From Desulfitibacter alkalitolerans DSM 16504 (GTDB lineage Bacteria; Bacillota; DSM-16504; Desulfitibacterales; Desulfitibacteraceae): a DNA stretch of 64,000 bases. The translations under genes and the position numbers were made by a program. How positions within the stretch are numbered: the first letter of the stretch is position 1; the number at the start of each line of letters is the position of its first letter. Below, piece by piece: positions 55,659 to 64,000 of the stretch. The notes under the pieces are model-generated. The model saw only the letters and a program-made list of their open reading frames with translations. It ran no database searches and was not told the origin of the DNA. Location of the stretch: NCBI RefSeq assembly GCF_000620305.1, contig NZ_KK211106.1, positions 120,381-184,380 on the forward strand, read 5' to 3'.

Positions 55659-56274
55659 ACTGTCAGAACCGAAACAGGCCTTGTTTCTTACTCTAGCTGA
55701 ATTTTATAAACACCCTGATGAAGGGTTTTATAATGAACTAAAATCTGGTTCATTATTTAAACAAATTGATGGCTATATTAAAGAAGCCGGATTTACATGT
55801 TGCAAGTACCAATGGCCAACTTATTTTATGGATTTTCAAAGCTTTAAACAGGAATTTGTGCGATGCTTTGTTGGCCTTAATGAAGCCTCTGCTATTCCAG
55901 TGGAATCAATTTATAAGAAATGGACCAATGATGAAAGCGCCCAGACAATTATTGCAGGCCAGAAGGGGTATTTGATGGGGGATGCAGCTGTTCATATTCA
56001 TTATCTGCTGGAAAAATTCCAGATTACTATACCACCTCAATTTCAGCAAAAGCCTGATCATTTGACCATACTTTTGGAACTATTGTGTTTTTTCATGGAT
56101 AATATTGGAGCCGAAGAGGTTTATCAATTCCTGTCGGAGCATTTCGACTGGCTCCCAGAATTTTATGATAAGCTTAACAAAATAAAAGCTGATGAGGTTT
56201 TCATATTAATTACCAGGGTACTCATGGACACTATAGAATGGACTATGGATGAGTATAGAACTTACATATATTAA
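55651..56274 (+). CDS. TorD/DmsD-type molybdoenzyme chaperone
   Basis: An all-helical protein of 207 residues with the family motif PDHLTILLELLCFF near residue 130. It should bind the Tat signal of the Mo subunit and guard cofactor loading before export. It overlaps the NrfD gene by 8 bases. Confidence 0.85.
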   Translation: MFKLSEPKQALFLTLAEFYKHPDEGFYNELKSGSLFKQIDGYIKEAGFTCCKYQWPTYFMDFQSFKQEFVRCFVGLNEASAIPVESIYKKWTNDESAQTIIAGQKGYLMGDAAVHIHYLLEKFQITIPPQFQQKPDHLTILLELLCFFMDNIGAEEVYQFLSEHFDWLPEFYDKLNKIKADEVFILITRVLMDTIEWTMDEYRTYIY

Positions 56275-56285
56275 GGGGTGAGGAA

Positions 56286-57542
56286 ATGGCAAGAAAATTT
56301 TTGTTAGGTTTATTATTGGTGATTCTAGCATTGGGAACTGCAGGATGCGGCAGTGGGCCCATAGCTGTTGTGGAAGCCCCAACAGCTAGCGTTGATACTG
56401 AAATTGATAAATCCAAATACATTATTACTCCAGATGCATCGGAACCTAATAATGTGCCCATTGAAGAAGATCTAAGCTATGTGGATACTGCCTATATGAT
56501 GAATCTCATGAAAATAAATGGTCCGACAAGTTCCGAAAGGACATCATATGAACAGTATCCTTCTGATTGGACTTTTGTGCTTGTAGATTCTAGACCAGCT
56601 GTAAGGTTTACAGAATCACATATAAATGGCGCTATTAACATTCCAGATGCTCAATTTGAAGTGTTGGCCTGGATGCTGCCAGAGGACAAAAATAAAATGC
56701 TTATTTTTTATTGTGGAGGCTTAGACTGTCATCTCAGCCCAAGTTCAGCACGTAAGGCAAAGGAATTAGGCTATACTAATGTACACGTTTATCAAGAAGG
56801 CATAACCTTTTGGAAAGAAGCAGGAAATTACCTGGTAACTACTGCTGAGTATGTGGCCACTCTTATTGGCGCTGAGCGTATTAATGACACAGGTAAAAAG
56901 CCCTTTTTAATTCTTGATAATCGTCCTTATAATGTATACTTTAATTCTCATATCCCAACAGCACTCTCAATGGATGATAAGATTTTCATTGAAAAGTACA
57001 TGGCAGCCATGCCTGTTGATAAAGGTGCCGAGATCATAACGTACTGTGGTGGCTTTTTCTGAAGCATGAGTCATAATGTTGCCAGGGTCCTGGCAACCCA
57101 TGGTTATACAAATGTAAAAGTTTTTGCAGGTGGAGTTCCATCCTGGAAGCAGATTGGAATGCCCTTGTTTGGGTCTGAATCATCAGCAGGCTCATTTGAT
57201 ATAAGTGGCGGAAAGCCTGATAGAAAGGTGACCGCTGCAGAATTTGTGAGGTTGGTCCGAGAGGGTACAAATATATATGTATTGGATGTTCGTAATGACC
57301 AGGAAAGATCCAGTGGTTTTATTTGGGGTTCTATCCATATTCCAGACTCTGCAATTCATGCCGATCCAAGTGCAATAGCATATAAGCTTCCAACAGATAA
57401 AAATGCCACTATTCTAATACACTGTGCTACAGGTGCAAGGGCAGCAGGAGTTGTAGAGAAAATAGTGGAGATAGGTTATCCAAATACCCTATACCTTGAC
57501 AGCAGGATAGTGATAAATCAAAATGGTGACTTTAGCTTTTAA
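56286..57542 (+). CDS. Three-domain rhodanese lipoprotein with in-frame UGA (selenocysteine)
   Basis: A 418-residue reading frame that includes a UGA at codon 259 (57060-57062). The signal peptide ends in TAGC21 and makes it a surface lipoprotein. Three rhodanese domains carry C143GGLDC148, C254GGFFU259 and HC380ATGAR. The UGA occupies the position of C148 in the preceding repeat, and homology continues in phase after it (SMSHNVARVLATHGYTNVKV). A perfect SECIS-like hairpin follows the UGA. The only in-frame restart, ATG 57069, lacks a ribosome binding site. I infer selenocysteine, not a broken gene. A likely role is sulfane sulfur transfer with the molybdoenzyme. Confidence 0.85.
57060..57097 (+). 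promoter_or_regulatory. UGA codon and SECIS-like hairpin in rhodanese gene
   Basis: Twenty-three bases after the UGA, an apical GGTC loop (57086-57089) is closed by a perfect 8-bp stem, GTTGCCAG (57078-57085) and CTGGCAAC (57090-57097). Loop sequence and distance fit bacterial SECIS rules and parallel the fdhA element in this window. Confidence 0.85.
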
Positions 57543-57869
57543 TTGATTAAAACCTGACACATCTTAAATTAAATTATAGTTATTTTATAGTCAAATCATG
57601 TATATTTTTGTGCTTTTTGTGGTAATATTTTGATGGAGAAGGTATTAATAAGAAAATATAGGGAAAAGTAATTCTGATTGGAAGATTTGAGGGGTTATCG
57701 CAGCAAAAACCAGGGCAAATCAACAATAATTGTCTATTTTAACAAAATTCAAGACTTGCACATAGCCAACCCCTCTAATATTATAATTATTGAGTGTTAG
57801 CACTCGCCATTAATGAGTGCTAATAATAAATATAAAATTAAATACATATATAAAAAAGGAGGTACAAGT
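57543..57869. other. AT-rich intergenic region before groES
   Basis: The first 250 bases hold no gene or hairpin that I can support. A TATAAT (57782-57787) with an upstream TTGCAC (57756-57761) at 20-base spacing may be the groESL promoter. CIRCE and the groES ribosome binding site fill the end. Confidence 0.55.
57797..57823 (+). promoter_or_regulatory. CIRCE operator (HrcA binding site)
   Basis: Perfect TTAGCACTC (57797-57805), nine-base spacer, GAGTGCTAA (57815-57823). It places groESL under HrcA heat-shock repression. Confidence 0.97.
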
Positions 57870-58160
57870 ATGAGAATTAAGCCATTAGGTGACAGAGTTG
57901 TAGTAAAAGTTTTACCAAGTGAAGAAACTACTAAAAGCGGTATAGTTATTCCGGATACTGCAAAAGAAAAACCCCAAGAAGGTGAGGTTGTTGCAGTAGG
58001 TTCTGGAAAAGTACTTGAAAACGGTCAGAAGGTTGAATTAGAAGTTAAGGTAGGAGATAGAGTATTCTACTCAAAGTATGCTGGAAATGAAATTAAATTA
58101 GATGGCCAGGATTACTTAATTTTAAATGAGAGAGACATACTTGGAATCGTTGAAAAATAA
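57870..58160 (+). CDS. groES: Co-chaperonin GroES
   Basis: A 96-residue heptameric lid of the chaperonin. [13 protein letters not shown] at the N-terminus and the mobile loop [17 protein letters not shown] are typical. ATG 57870 follows AAAGGAGGT. An open frame back to 57813 overlaps CIRCE and is not credible. Confidence 0.97.
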   Translation: MRIKPLGDRVVVKVLPSEETTKSGIVIPDTAKEKPQEGEVVAVGSGKVLENGQKVELEVKVGDRVFYSKYAGNEIKLDGQDYLILNERDILGIVEK

Positions 58161-58183
58161 TTAAAACAAGGAGGGACAAATAA

Positions 58184-59812
<1,629 letters not shown>

Positions 59813-59963
59813 AAGTAACCTATTTTGACCACATAATAGCATAAAAAAAATTAGAGGCTGTTCATTAGTTCACTGAACTTCTGGGCAGCTTCTTTAGTAA
59901 AATTGCAAGTTTTTTGCAAGTAATTAGATGGTTAAACATGGTATTATGATACAAACAGAAATA

Positions 59964-59988
59964 GGCACCTCGCAAGGGGTGTTTTTTG
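59964..59988 (+). terminator. Terminator downstream of groEL
   Basis: CACCTC/GGGGTG arms (59966-59981, one G-U) around GCAA, followed by TTTTTTG. Confidence 0.75.
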
Positions 59989-60014
59989 TTGTTAGAAAAA
60001 AAGAATAGTTTCAC

Positions 60015-60043
60015 TTGACATCATATGTAATGTCATATATATT
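60015..60043 (+). promoter_or_regulatory. hicAB promoter with overlapping operator
   Basis: TTGACA (60015-60020), a 17-base spacer and TATATT (60038-60043) form a good sigma-A promoter. TGACAT (60016-60021) and ATGTCA (60030-60035) form an inverted repeat overlapping the -35 and spacer, a likely HicB binding site for autoregulation. Confidence 0.7.
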
Positions 60044-60078
60044 ATAACTGTAAGGGCTGGTAAAAAGGATGTGATAGA

Positions 60079-60318
60079 ATGTCCAAGAAAGAGAAGCTTC
60101 TAAAGAAGATAAGAAATAATCCTAGAGCTGTAAGATTTGAAGAACTAGATAAAATACTTATAGGGGTAGGTTTTGAAAGAAGCCAGCCAAAAGGCGGTTC
60201 CAGTCACTATACATATACTTTAGAAGATAAGTTGATAACTATCCCATATAAAAGACCCCATGTGAAAGTTGTCTATGTAAAAGTAGCTATTAGAATTCTA
60301 GAGGATTTGGGATATTAA
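60079..60318 (+). CDS. hicA: HicA toxin
   Basis: A 79-residue mRNA interferase of the HicA family with a double-stranded-RNA-binding-like fold. The catalytic histidine lies in PKGGSSHYTY, and IPYKRPHVKVVYVK is conserved. The start has only a weak GATGTGAT leader. It precedes its antitoxin. Confidence 0.92.
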   Translation: MSKKEKLLKKIRNNPRAVRFEELDKILIGVGFERSQPKGGSSHYTYTLEDKLITIPYKRPHVKVVYVKVAIRILEDLGY

Positions 60319-60341
60319 TAAGTTTAAAGGAGTTGGGTTTA

Positions 60342-60713
60342 GTGAAAAAAGACTTAAATTATTATCTGTCCTTAAATTATCCATTTAAAATAGAAGCTTT
60401 ATCCAAAGAAGATGGTGGAGGTTTTTTAATTACTTATCCAGATCTGCCAGGGTGCATGAGTGACGGTGAAACAATCGAAGAAGCAGTAGAAATGGGCCAA
60501 GACGCTAAAAGAGCTTGGCTTGAAACAGCACTGGAAAAAGGATTAGAAATACTCGAGCCTTTTACTACAACTGAAAAATATAGTGGTCGAATTACAGTTA
60601 GGACACCCAGGAGCCTTCATAGGAAACTAATTGAAGAGGCTCAGGAAGAAGGCGTAAGCTTAAATCAATATTTAGTGTATCTTTTAAGTAAGGGTAAATC
60701 TAAGAGTGTGTAA
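60342..60713 (+). CDS. hicB: HicB antitoxin
   Basis: A 123-residue antitoxin. Residues 1-75 form the degenerate RNase H-like domain (GGGFLITYPDLPGCMSDGET). Residues 85-120 form an Arc-like ribbon-helix-helix (RITVRTPRSLHRKLIEEAQE) that would bind the operator at 60016. GTG 60342 follows AAAGGAG at 9 bases; TTG 60333 touches that site and is unlikely. Confidence 0.92.
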   Translation: MKKDLNYYLSLNYPFKIEALSKEDGGGFLITYPDLPGCMSDGETIEEAVEMGQDAKRAWLETALEKGLEILEPFTTTEKYSGRITVRTPRSLHRKLIEEAQEEGVSLNQYLVYLLSKGKSKSV

Positions 60714-60738
60714 GAGCCTATCAAGGCTCTTTTCTTTT
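60713..60738 (+). terminator. Terminator after hicB
   Basis: AGAGCCT (60713-60719) pairs perfectly with AGGCTCT (60724-60730), followed by TTTCTTTT. Confidence 0.88.
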
Positions 60739-60851
60739 GCCCAAAACAAACTTTGCATATTGTCCGTGCTGCGGGTGGTCGAAGTGTGGATAGAATGGTT
60801 TAACATAAAACTAATACAACGATTTTTGTTAAGCCAGGAATGATGCAGACA

Positions 60852-60883
60852 GTCTCATTTTGATACATGTATCAAAACGAGAC
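60852..60883. repeat. Large palindrome
   Basis: A 20-bp perfect palindrome centred on ACATGT (60858-60877) is extended after one mismatch on each side by GTCTC (60852-60856) and GAGAC (60879-60883). A related TCTCAAAATGAGA lies at 60914-60926. It could be a dimeric regulator site or the stem of a small RNA ending at 60982. Confidence 0.6.
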
Positions 60884-60948
60884 AACATGTTTGCCAGGTG
60901 TTTTCAAACTCTTCTCTCAAAATGAGAGATTCAAATACTACCATACAG

Positions 60949-60982
60949 ATACGGCGAGTTTAAGCTGCTCGCCGTATTTTTT
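60949..60982 (+). terminator. Strong rho-independent terminator before korD
   Basis: ATACGGCGAG (60949-60958) pairs perfectly with CTCGCCGTAT (60968-60977), followed by TTTTT. No coding gene ends nearby, since hicB has its own terminator. This suggests a small RNA or an attenuated leader. Confidence 0.85.
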
Positions 60983-61137
60983 ATTATTTCTTTTAATAGC
61001 AACTATTTTAAATGTTGCTATATGTTGCTTCTGCTGTAAAAACATGCATGACTGCTTGCATATACTGGCTACTATTTTTGGCACGGTTTTTGCTATATAA
61101 TTAAATGCAAGGCCACATGAAACAGGGGTGAGAGTAT

Positions 61138-61359
61138 ATGACTGATAAAGGAAAAAAGAAGGGCCTAGTACACATTAAAAGGGAATGGTGTAAGGGCTGT
61201 GGAATATGTGTTCACCTATGCCCAAAAAAAGTATTAGCATTAGATGAAATGGGAAAAGCAAAAGCAGTAAAGCCAGATGACTGTATAGCATGTAAAATCT
61301 GTGAGATGCATTGTCCCGATTTTAGCATCTGTGTAGAGGAGGTCCATGATGCCAACTAA
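61138..61359 (+). CDS. korD: 2-oxoacid:ferredoxin oxidoreductase delta subunit (ferredoxin)
   Basis: A 73-residue 2[4Fe-4S] ferredoxin with CKGCGICVHLCP and CIACKICEMHCP motifs. It carries electrons from the KorAB thiamine site. The start is an ATG behind GGGGTGAG. It overlaps korA by 14 bases. Confidence 0.9.
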   Translation: MTDKGKKKGLVHIKREWCKGCGICVHLCPKKVLALDEMGKAKAVKPDDCIACKICEMHCPDFSICVEEVHDAN

Positions 61360-62482
61360 AAAGCGCTTGGTTCAAGGTAATGAAGCCTGTGCAGAAGGAG
61401 CTTTAGCAGCGGGAGTAAGGTTTTTTGCGGGATATCCCATAACACCTTCAACTGAAATTGCTGAAATATTAGCAGAAAAGCTTCCTCACTATGGAGGACA
61501 TTTCCTGCAGATGGAAGATGAAATAGCTGCCATGGCAGCAGTAATTGGGGCTTCTTTAACAGGAGTTAAGTCACTTACTGCTACAAGCGGCCCAGGCTTT
61601 TCTCTTAAACAGGAAAATATTGGCTATGCCATAATGACTGAGGTCCCCTGTGTAATAGTTGACGTACAAAGGGGAGGTCCTAGTACCGGGCTGCCAACAG
61701 CACCCTCCCAGGGTGACGTGATGCAGGCCAGATGGGGTACCCATGGGGCACATCCAGTAATAGCATTATCACCTGCTTCTGTAAGTGAGACCTTTGATTT
61801 AACTGTAAAAGCAGTTAATTTCTCTGAAAGATTTAGAACTGCAGTAATTATTCTATTAGATGAAGTTATTGGTCATATGAGAGAAAGTGTAGAACTACCA
61901 TCCCATTCTGAGGTGCAAATAGTTAATAGGAAAAAACCTAATGTTCCGCCAGAGGAATATCTGCCGTATAAGCCTGACGAGGATGGCGTTCCGCCAATGG
62001 CCAACTTTGGTGAAGGATATAGATATCATGTTACAGGGTTATCCCATGATGAAAGTGGTTTTCCAACTGGAAGTCCAAAGTTAACCAAGGAATTAATACT
62101 GAGGCTCCATGATAAAATTGAAAAATATAAAGATGAAATTACCATTACAGAAGAATTCATGGTTGAAGATGCTGAAGTAATAATTTTTTGTTATGGATGT
62201 ATTGCCAGGCCTGCAAGAAGGGCAGTAAAGGAAGCCAGGGCAGCAGGCCAAAAGGTTGGAATGCTTAGAACGGCTACAATTTGGCCATTTCCTGATAAAG
62301 CTCTCCTAAAGGCCACAAAAAATGTTAAGGCAGTTATAGTCCCAGAAATGAATATGGGGCAATTGCTGGAGGAAGTCCAAAAGCACCTGGGCTGCAGGAT
62401 AAGAGTTGAAGCTGTAGATAAGGTAGATGGAGAGCTTATAACTCCGGGAGAGATACTGGAAAAGGTGAAGGAGGTATTGTAG
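61346..62482 (+). CDS. korA: 2-oxoacid:ferredoxin oxidoreductase alpha subunit
   Basis: A protein of 378 residues. GNEACAEGALAAGVRFFAGYPITPSTE and SGPGFSLKQENIGYA are typical of the 2-oxoglutarate (KorA) branch. With KorB it oxidatively decarboxylates a 2-oxoacid to acyl-CoA, reducing ferredoxin; 2-oxoglutarate is the likely substrate. AGGAGG precedes two adjacent ATGs (61346, 61349). Confidence 0.92.
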   Translation: MMPTKKRLVQGNEACAEGALAAGVRFFAGYPITPSTEIAEILAEKLPHYGGHFLQMEDEIAAMAAVIGASLTGVKSLTATSGPGFSLKQENIGYAIMTEVPCVIVDVQRGGPSTGLPTAPSQGDVMQARWGTHGAHPVIALSPASVSETFDLTVKAVNFSERFRTAVIILLDEVIGHMRESVELPSHSEVQIVNRKKPNVPPEEYLPYKPDEDGVPPMANFGEGYRYHVTGLSHDESGFPTGSPKLTKELILRLHDKIEKYKDEITITEEFMVEDAEVIIFCYGCIARPARRAVKEARAAGQKVGMLRTATIWPFPDKALLKATKNVKAVIVPEMNMGQLLEEVQKHLGCRIRVEAVDKVDGELITPGEILEKVKEVL

Positions 62483-63304
62483 ATGTTATTAGCTGAAAAG
62501 TATCTAAGGATGAACAAAATGCCTCATATCTGGTGCCCTGGCTGTGGAAATGGCATTGTGCTGCAGGCTATTATCAAAGCAATTGATGAGCTGCAGTTAA
62601 GTAAGGATAATACAATATTTGTTTCAGGGATAGGCTGCTCTTCAAGGGCACCAGGATATCTGGACTTTAATACTTTACACACCACTCATGGAAGGGCATT
62701 GGCCTTTGCAACAGGCGTAAAGGTTGCAAAGCCAAAGCTCAATGTGATAGTAATCATGGGTGATGGTGACGCTACTGCCATAGGGGGTAACCACTTTATC
62801 CATGCGGCGAGGAGAAATATAGACTTGACTGCCATTGTATTTAACAACAATATTTATGGAATGACTGGAGGTCAGTATTCCCCTCTTACACCTACAGGAA
62901 GCAAGGCTACCACCTGTCCCTATGGAAATCTAGAAAGAAACTTTGACATTGCCAAACTTGCCATAGCTGCAGGGGCTACCTATGTGGGCAGAAGTACAAC
63001 TTATCATGCAAAGATGTTAAGTGATCTTATAGTAAAAGCTGTTCAAAATAAAGGGTTTAGTTTGGTGGAGGCTATCACTGCATGTCCTATAGGATATGGC
63101 AGGAAGAATAAATTGGGGTCACCAGTTAAGATGATGCAGGCCCAAAAGGAAAACAGTGTAATGGTAAAGGCGGCTGCAAAAATGCAGCCTGAAGAGTTGA
63201 TTGACAAAACAATTATTGGGGAACTCTATAATCAACAGGCCCCAGAGTTTTGTGATCAATATGAAAAACTGTTAAGTACCTTTCATGAAAGGAGAAATTC
63301 CTGA
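62483..63304 (+). CDS. korB: 2-oxoacid:ferredoxin oxidoreductase beta subunit
   Basis: A 273-residue thiamine-diphosphate-binding subunit. CPGCGNGIVLQA, SGIGCSSRAPGYLD and the metal/TPP motif GDGDATAIGGNH with NNNIYGMTGGQ are present. It starts on the base after the korA stop and overlaps korC by one base. Confidence 0.94.
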   Translation: MLLAEKYLRMNKMPHIWCPGCGNGIVLQAIIKAIDELQLSKDNTIFVSGIGCSSRAPGYLDFNTLHTTHGRALAFATGVKVAKPKLNVIVIMGDGDATAIGGNHFIHAARRNIDLTAIVFNNNIYGMTGGQYSPLTPTGSKATTCPYGNLERNFDIAKLAIAAGATYVGRSTTYHAKMLSDLIVKAVQNKGFSLVEAITACPIGYGRKNKLGSPVKMMQAQKENSVMVKAAAKMQPEELIDKTIIGELYNQQAPEFCDQYEKLLSTFHERRNS

Positions 63305-63876
63305 TGAATAAAGAAATAAGATTAAGTGGTTCTGGTGGTCAAGGGATAATACTGGCTGGAATAATTCTAGCAGAAGCAGGTATTATTGATGGTAAAAATG
63401 TCATCCAAACTCAATCATACGGACCCGAGGCCAGGGGAGGGGCAAGTAAGGCAGAGGTTATTATTAGTGAAGATTTCATTGATTACCCAAAGGTAATTGT
63501 TCCTGATATTGTTCTGGCAATGACCCAGGAATCAGCTGATAAATATGCCGCATGCTTAAAGGAAAATGGAGTTATATTGGTTGACAGCACCTATGTGACA
63601 AAAGTGCCTTCCGGCTTTAAGAATGTCTACCAAATTCCTATTACAAGAATTGCCAAGGATGATGTGGGCAGAGAAATTGTATCCAACATGGTAGCTTTAG
63701 GTGCTTTGGTTGGTCTTACCAGGGTAGTAACCTTTGCAGCCCTGGAAAAGGCTGTCCTTGCAAGAATACCAAAAGGTACAGAGGAGCTAAACAGAAAAGC
63801 TCTCCTATTAGGTTATGAAGAGGGCGTTAAATTGTTAAAAGAGCAAAAGAAAACCATGGTTAAAAAGTGTTCATAA
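63304..63876 (+). CDS. korC: 2-oxoacid:ferredoxin oxidoreductase gamma subunit
   Basis: This 190-residue CoA-binding-type gamma subunit starts with RLSGSGGQGIILAGIILAEA and contains TQSYGPEARGGASKAEVIIS. It completes the korDABC operon. No clear terminator follows. Confidence 0.93.
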   Translation: MNKEIRLSGSGGQGIILAGIILAEAGIIDGKNVIQTQSYGPEARGGASKAEVIISEDFIDYPKVIVPDIVLAMTQESADKYAACLKENGVILVDSTYVTKVPSGFKNVYQIPITRIAKDDVGREIVSNMVALGALVGLTRVVTFAALEKAVLARIPKGTEELNRKALLLGYEEGVKLLKEQKKTMVKKCS

Positions 63877-63939
63877 AGTGTTTATAAATTCATCTAAATT
63901 TTTCTAGATAACTCGTGGTCATAAATCATAGTAGTTAAC

Positions 63940-63972
63940 GTAGTCAACGTAGGTATATTTAACGTGGACTAC
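63940..63972. repeat. Imperfect inverted repeat at the right edge
   Basis: GTAGTCAACGT (63940-63950) and ACGTGGACTAC (63962-63972) pair over 11 positions with one mismatch, within a region rich in short AACGT and ACTCGTG repeats (63911-63991). The context continues beyond the window. Confidence 0.45.
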
Positions 63973-64000
63973 ACTCAAAACTCGTGATGTATAGTCAAGG

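Larger units (their letters stand above)
60714..61137. other. Intergenic region between hicB and korD
   Basis: About 420 bases without a gene I can support. It contains the hicB terminator, palindromes related to the TCTCATTTTGA motif (60852-60883 and 60912-60928), a strong terminator at 60949-60982, and about 150 AT-rich bases that should hold the korDABC promoter. Confidence 0.6.

Noticed and set aside
57063..57542. A separate gene starting after the UGA (ATG 57069)
   Set aside because: No ribosome binding site precedes it, and the protein would start in the middle of a rhodanese active-site loop.
60867..61100. A 77-codon open frame before korD with a hydrophobic segment
   Set aside because: It runs through the palindrome and a strong terminator, lacks a ribosome binding site and resembles nothing known.

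Overview
The window looks like a low-to-mid-GC chromosome segment of an anaerobic Gram-positive bacterium (Clostridia, perhaps Peptococcaceae-like). Evidence: a CIRCE-controlled groESL, AGGAGG-type ribosome binding sites with many TTG/GTG starts, an alr-ndoAI-ndoA cluster as in Bacilli/Clostridia, a complete Clostridium-type lysine fermentation cluster, corrinoid methyltransferases and oxygen-sensitive Fe-S oxidoreductases. No species is assigned. The host appears to use both genetic-code expansions. One in-frame UAG (pyrrolysine) lies in a dimethylamine methyltransferase. Two in-frame UGAs (selenocysteine), each followed by a bacterial SECIS-like hairpin with a GGU apical loop, lie in a formate dehydrogenase and in a rhodanese-domain lipoprotein.

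Layout. 1-1306: 3' end of mtbB and its corrinoid protein mtbC. 1495-17174: lysine fermentation to acetate/butyrate (KamB-like, KamDE, Kdd, Kal, Kce, CoA-transferase AtoDA, thiolase, Hbd, Crt), a RocR-like sigma-54 activator, LysO and NhaC-type transporters, and KamA behind a good -24/-12 promoter. 17487-23056: an MttB-family methyltransferase without pyrrolysine, a class III aminotransferase, a PucR regulator and a soluble chemoreceptor with a diacid-recognition domain. 23201-36389: housekeeping genes (Lon-like protease, orphan LytS-type kinase, acpS, nnr, alr, ndoAI/ndoA, xpt, a peptidase C26 protein, an amidohydrolase, tsaE-tsaB-rimI-tsaD). 36658-37989: radical SAM protein with an embedded PDZ domain, preceded by a DnaA-box cluster. 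38270-43322: NuoE/NuoF-like subunits and a selenocysteine formate dehydrogenase. 43428-50289: patatin and a molybdenum cofactor operon under a Moco-type riboswitch. 50544-57542: a Tat-exported molybdoenzyme with Fe-S and NrfD subunits and a TorD chaperone, bracketed by two rhodanese lipoproteins. 57870-59812: groESL. 60079-60713: hicAB. 61138-63876: korDABC.

How it fits together. KamA, KamDE, Kdd, Kce and Kal turn lysine into acetoacetate and crotonyl-CoA, and AtoDA, Thl, Hbd and Crt link these to acetyl-CoA and butyrate-type metabolism; bcd/etf is not in the window. The Moco operon can supply both molybdoenzymes. The most interesting region is 50544-57542. There an exported polysulfide/thiosulfate reductase-like complex is flanked by surface rhodaneses, one of which carries a UGA in a CGGxxU motif that aligns with CGGxxC in its own preceding repeat and is followed by a perfect 8-bp hairpin with a GGUC loop. 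This looks like an extracytoplasmic sulfur-handling module with a selenocysteine rhodanese.
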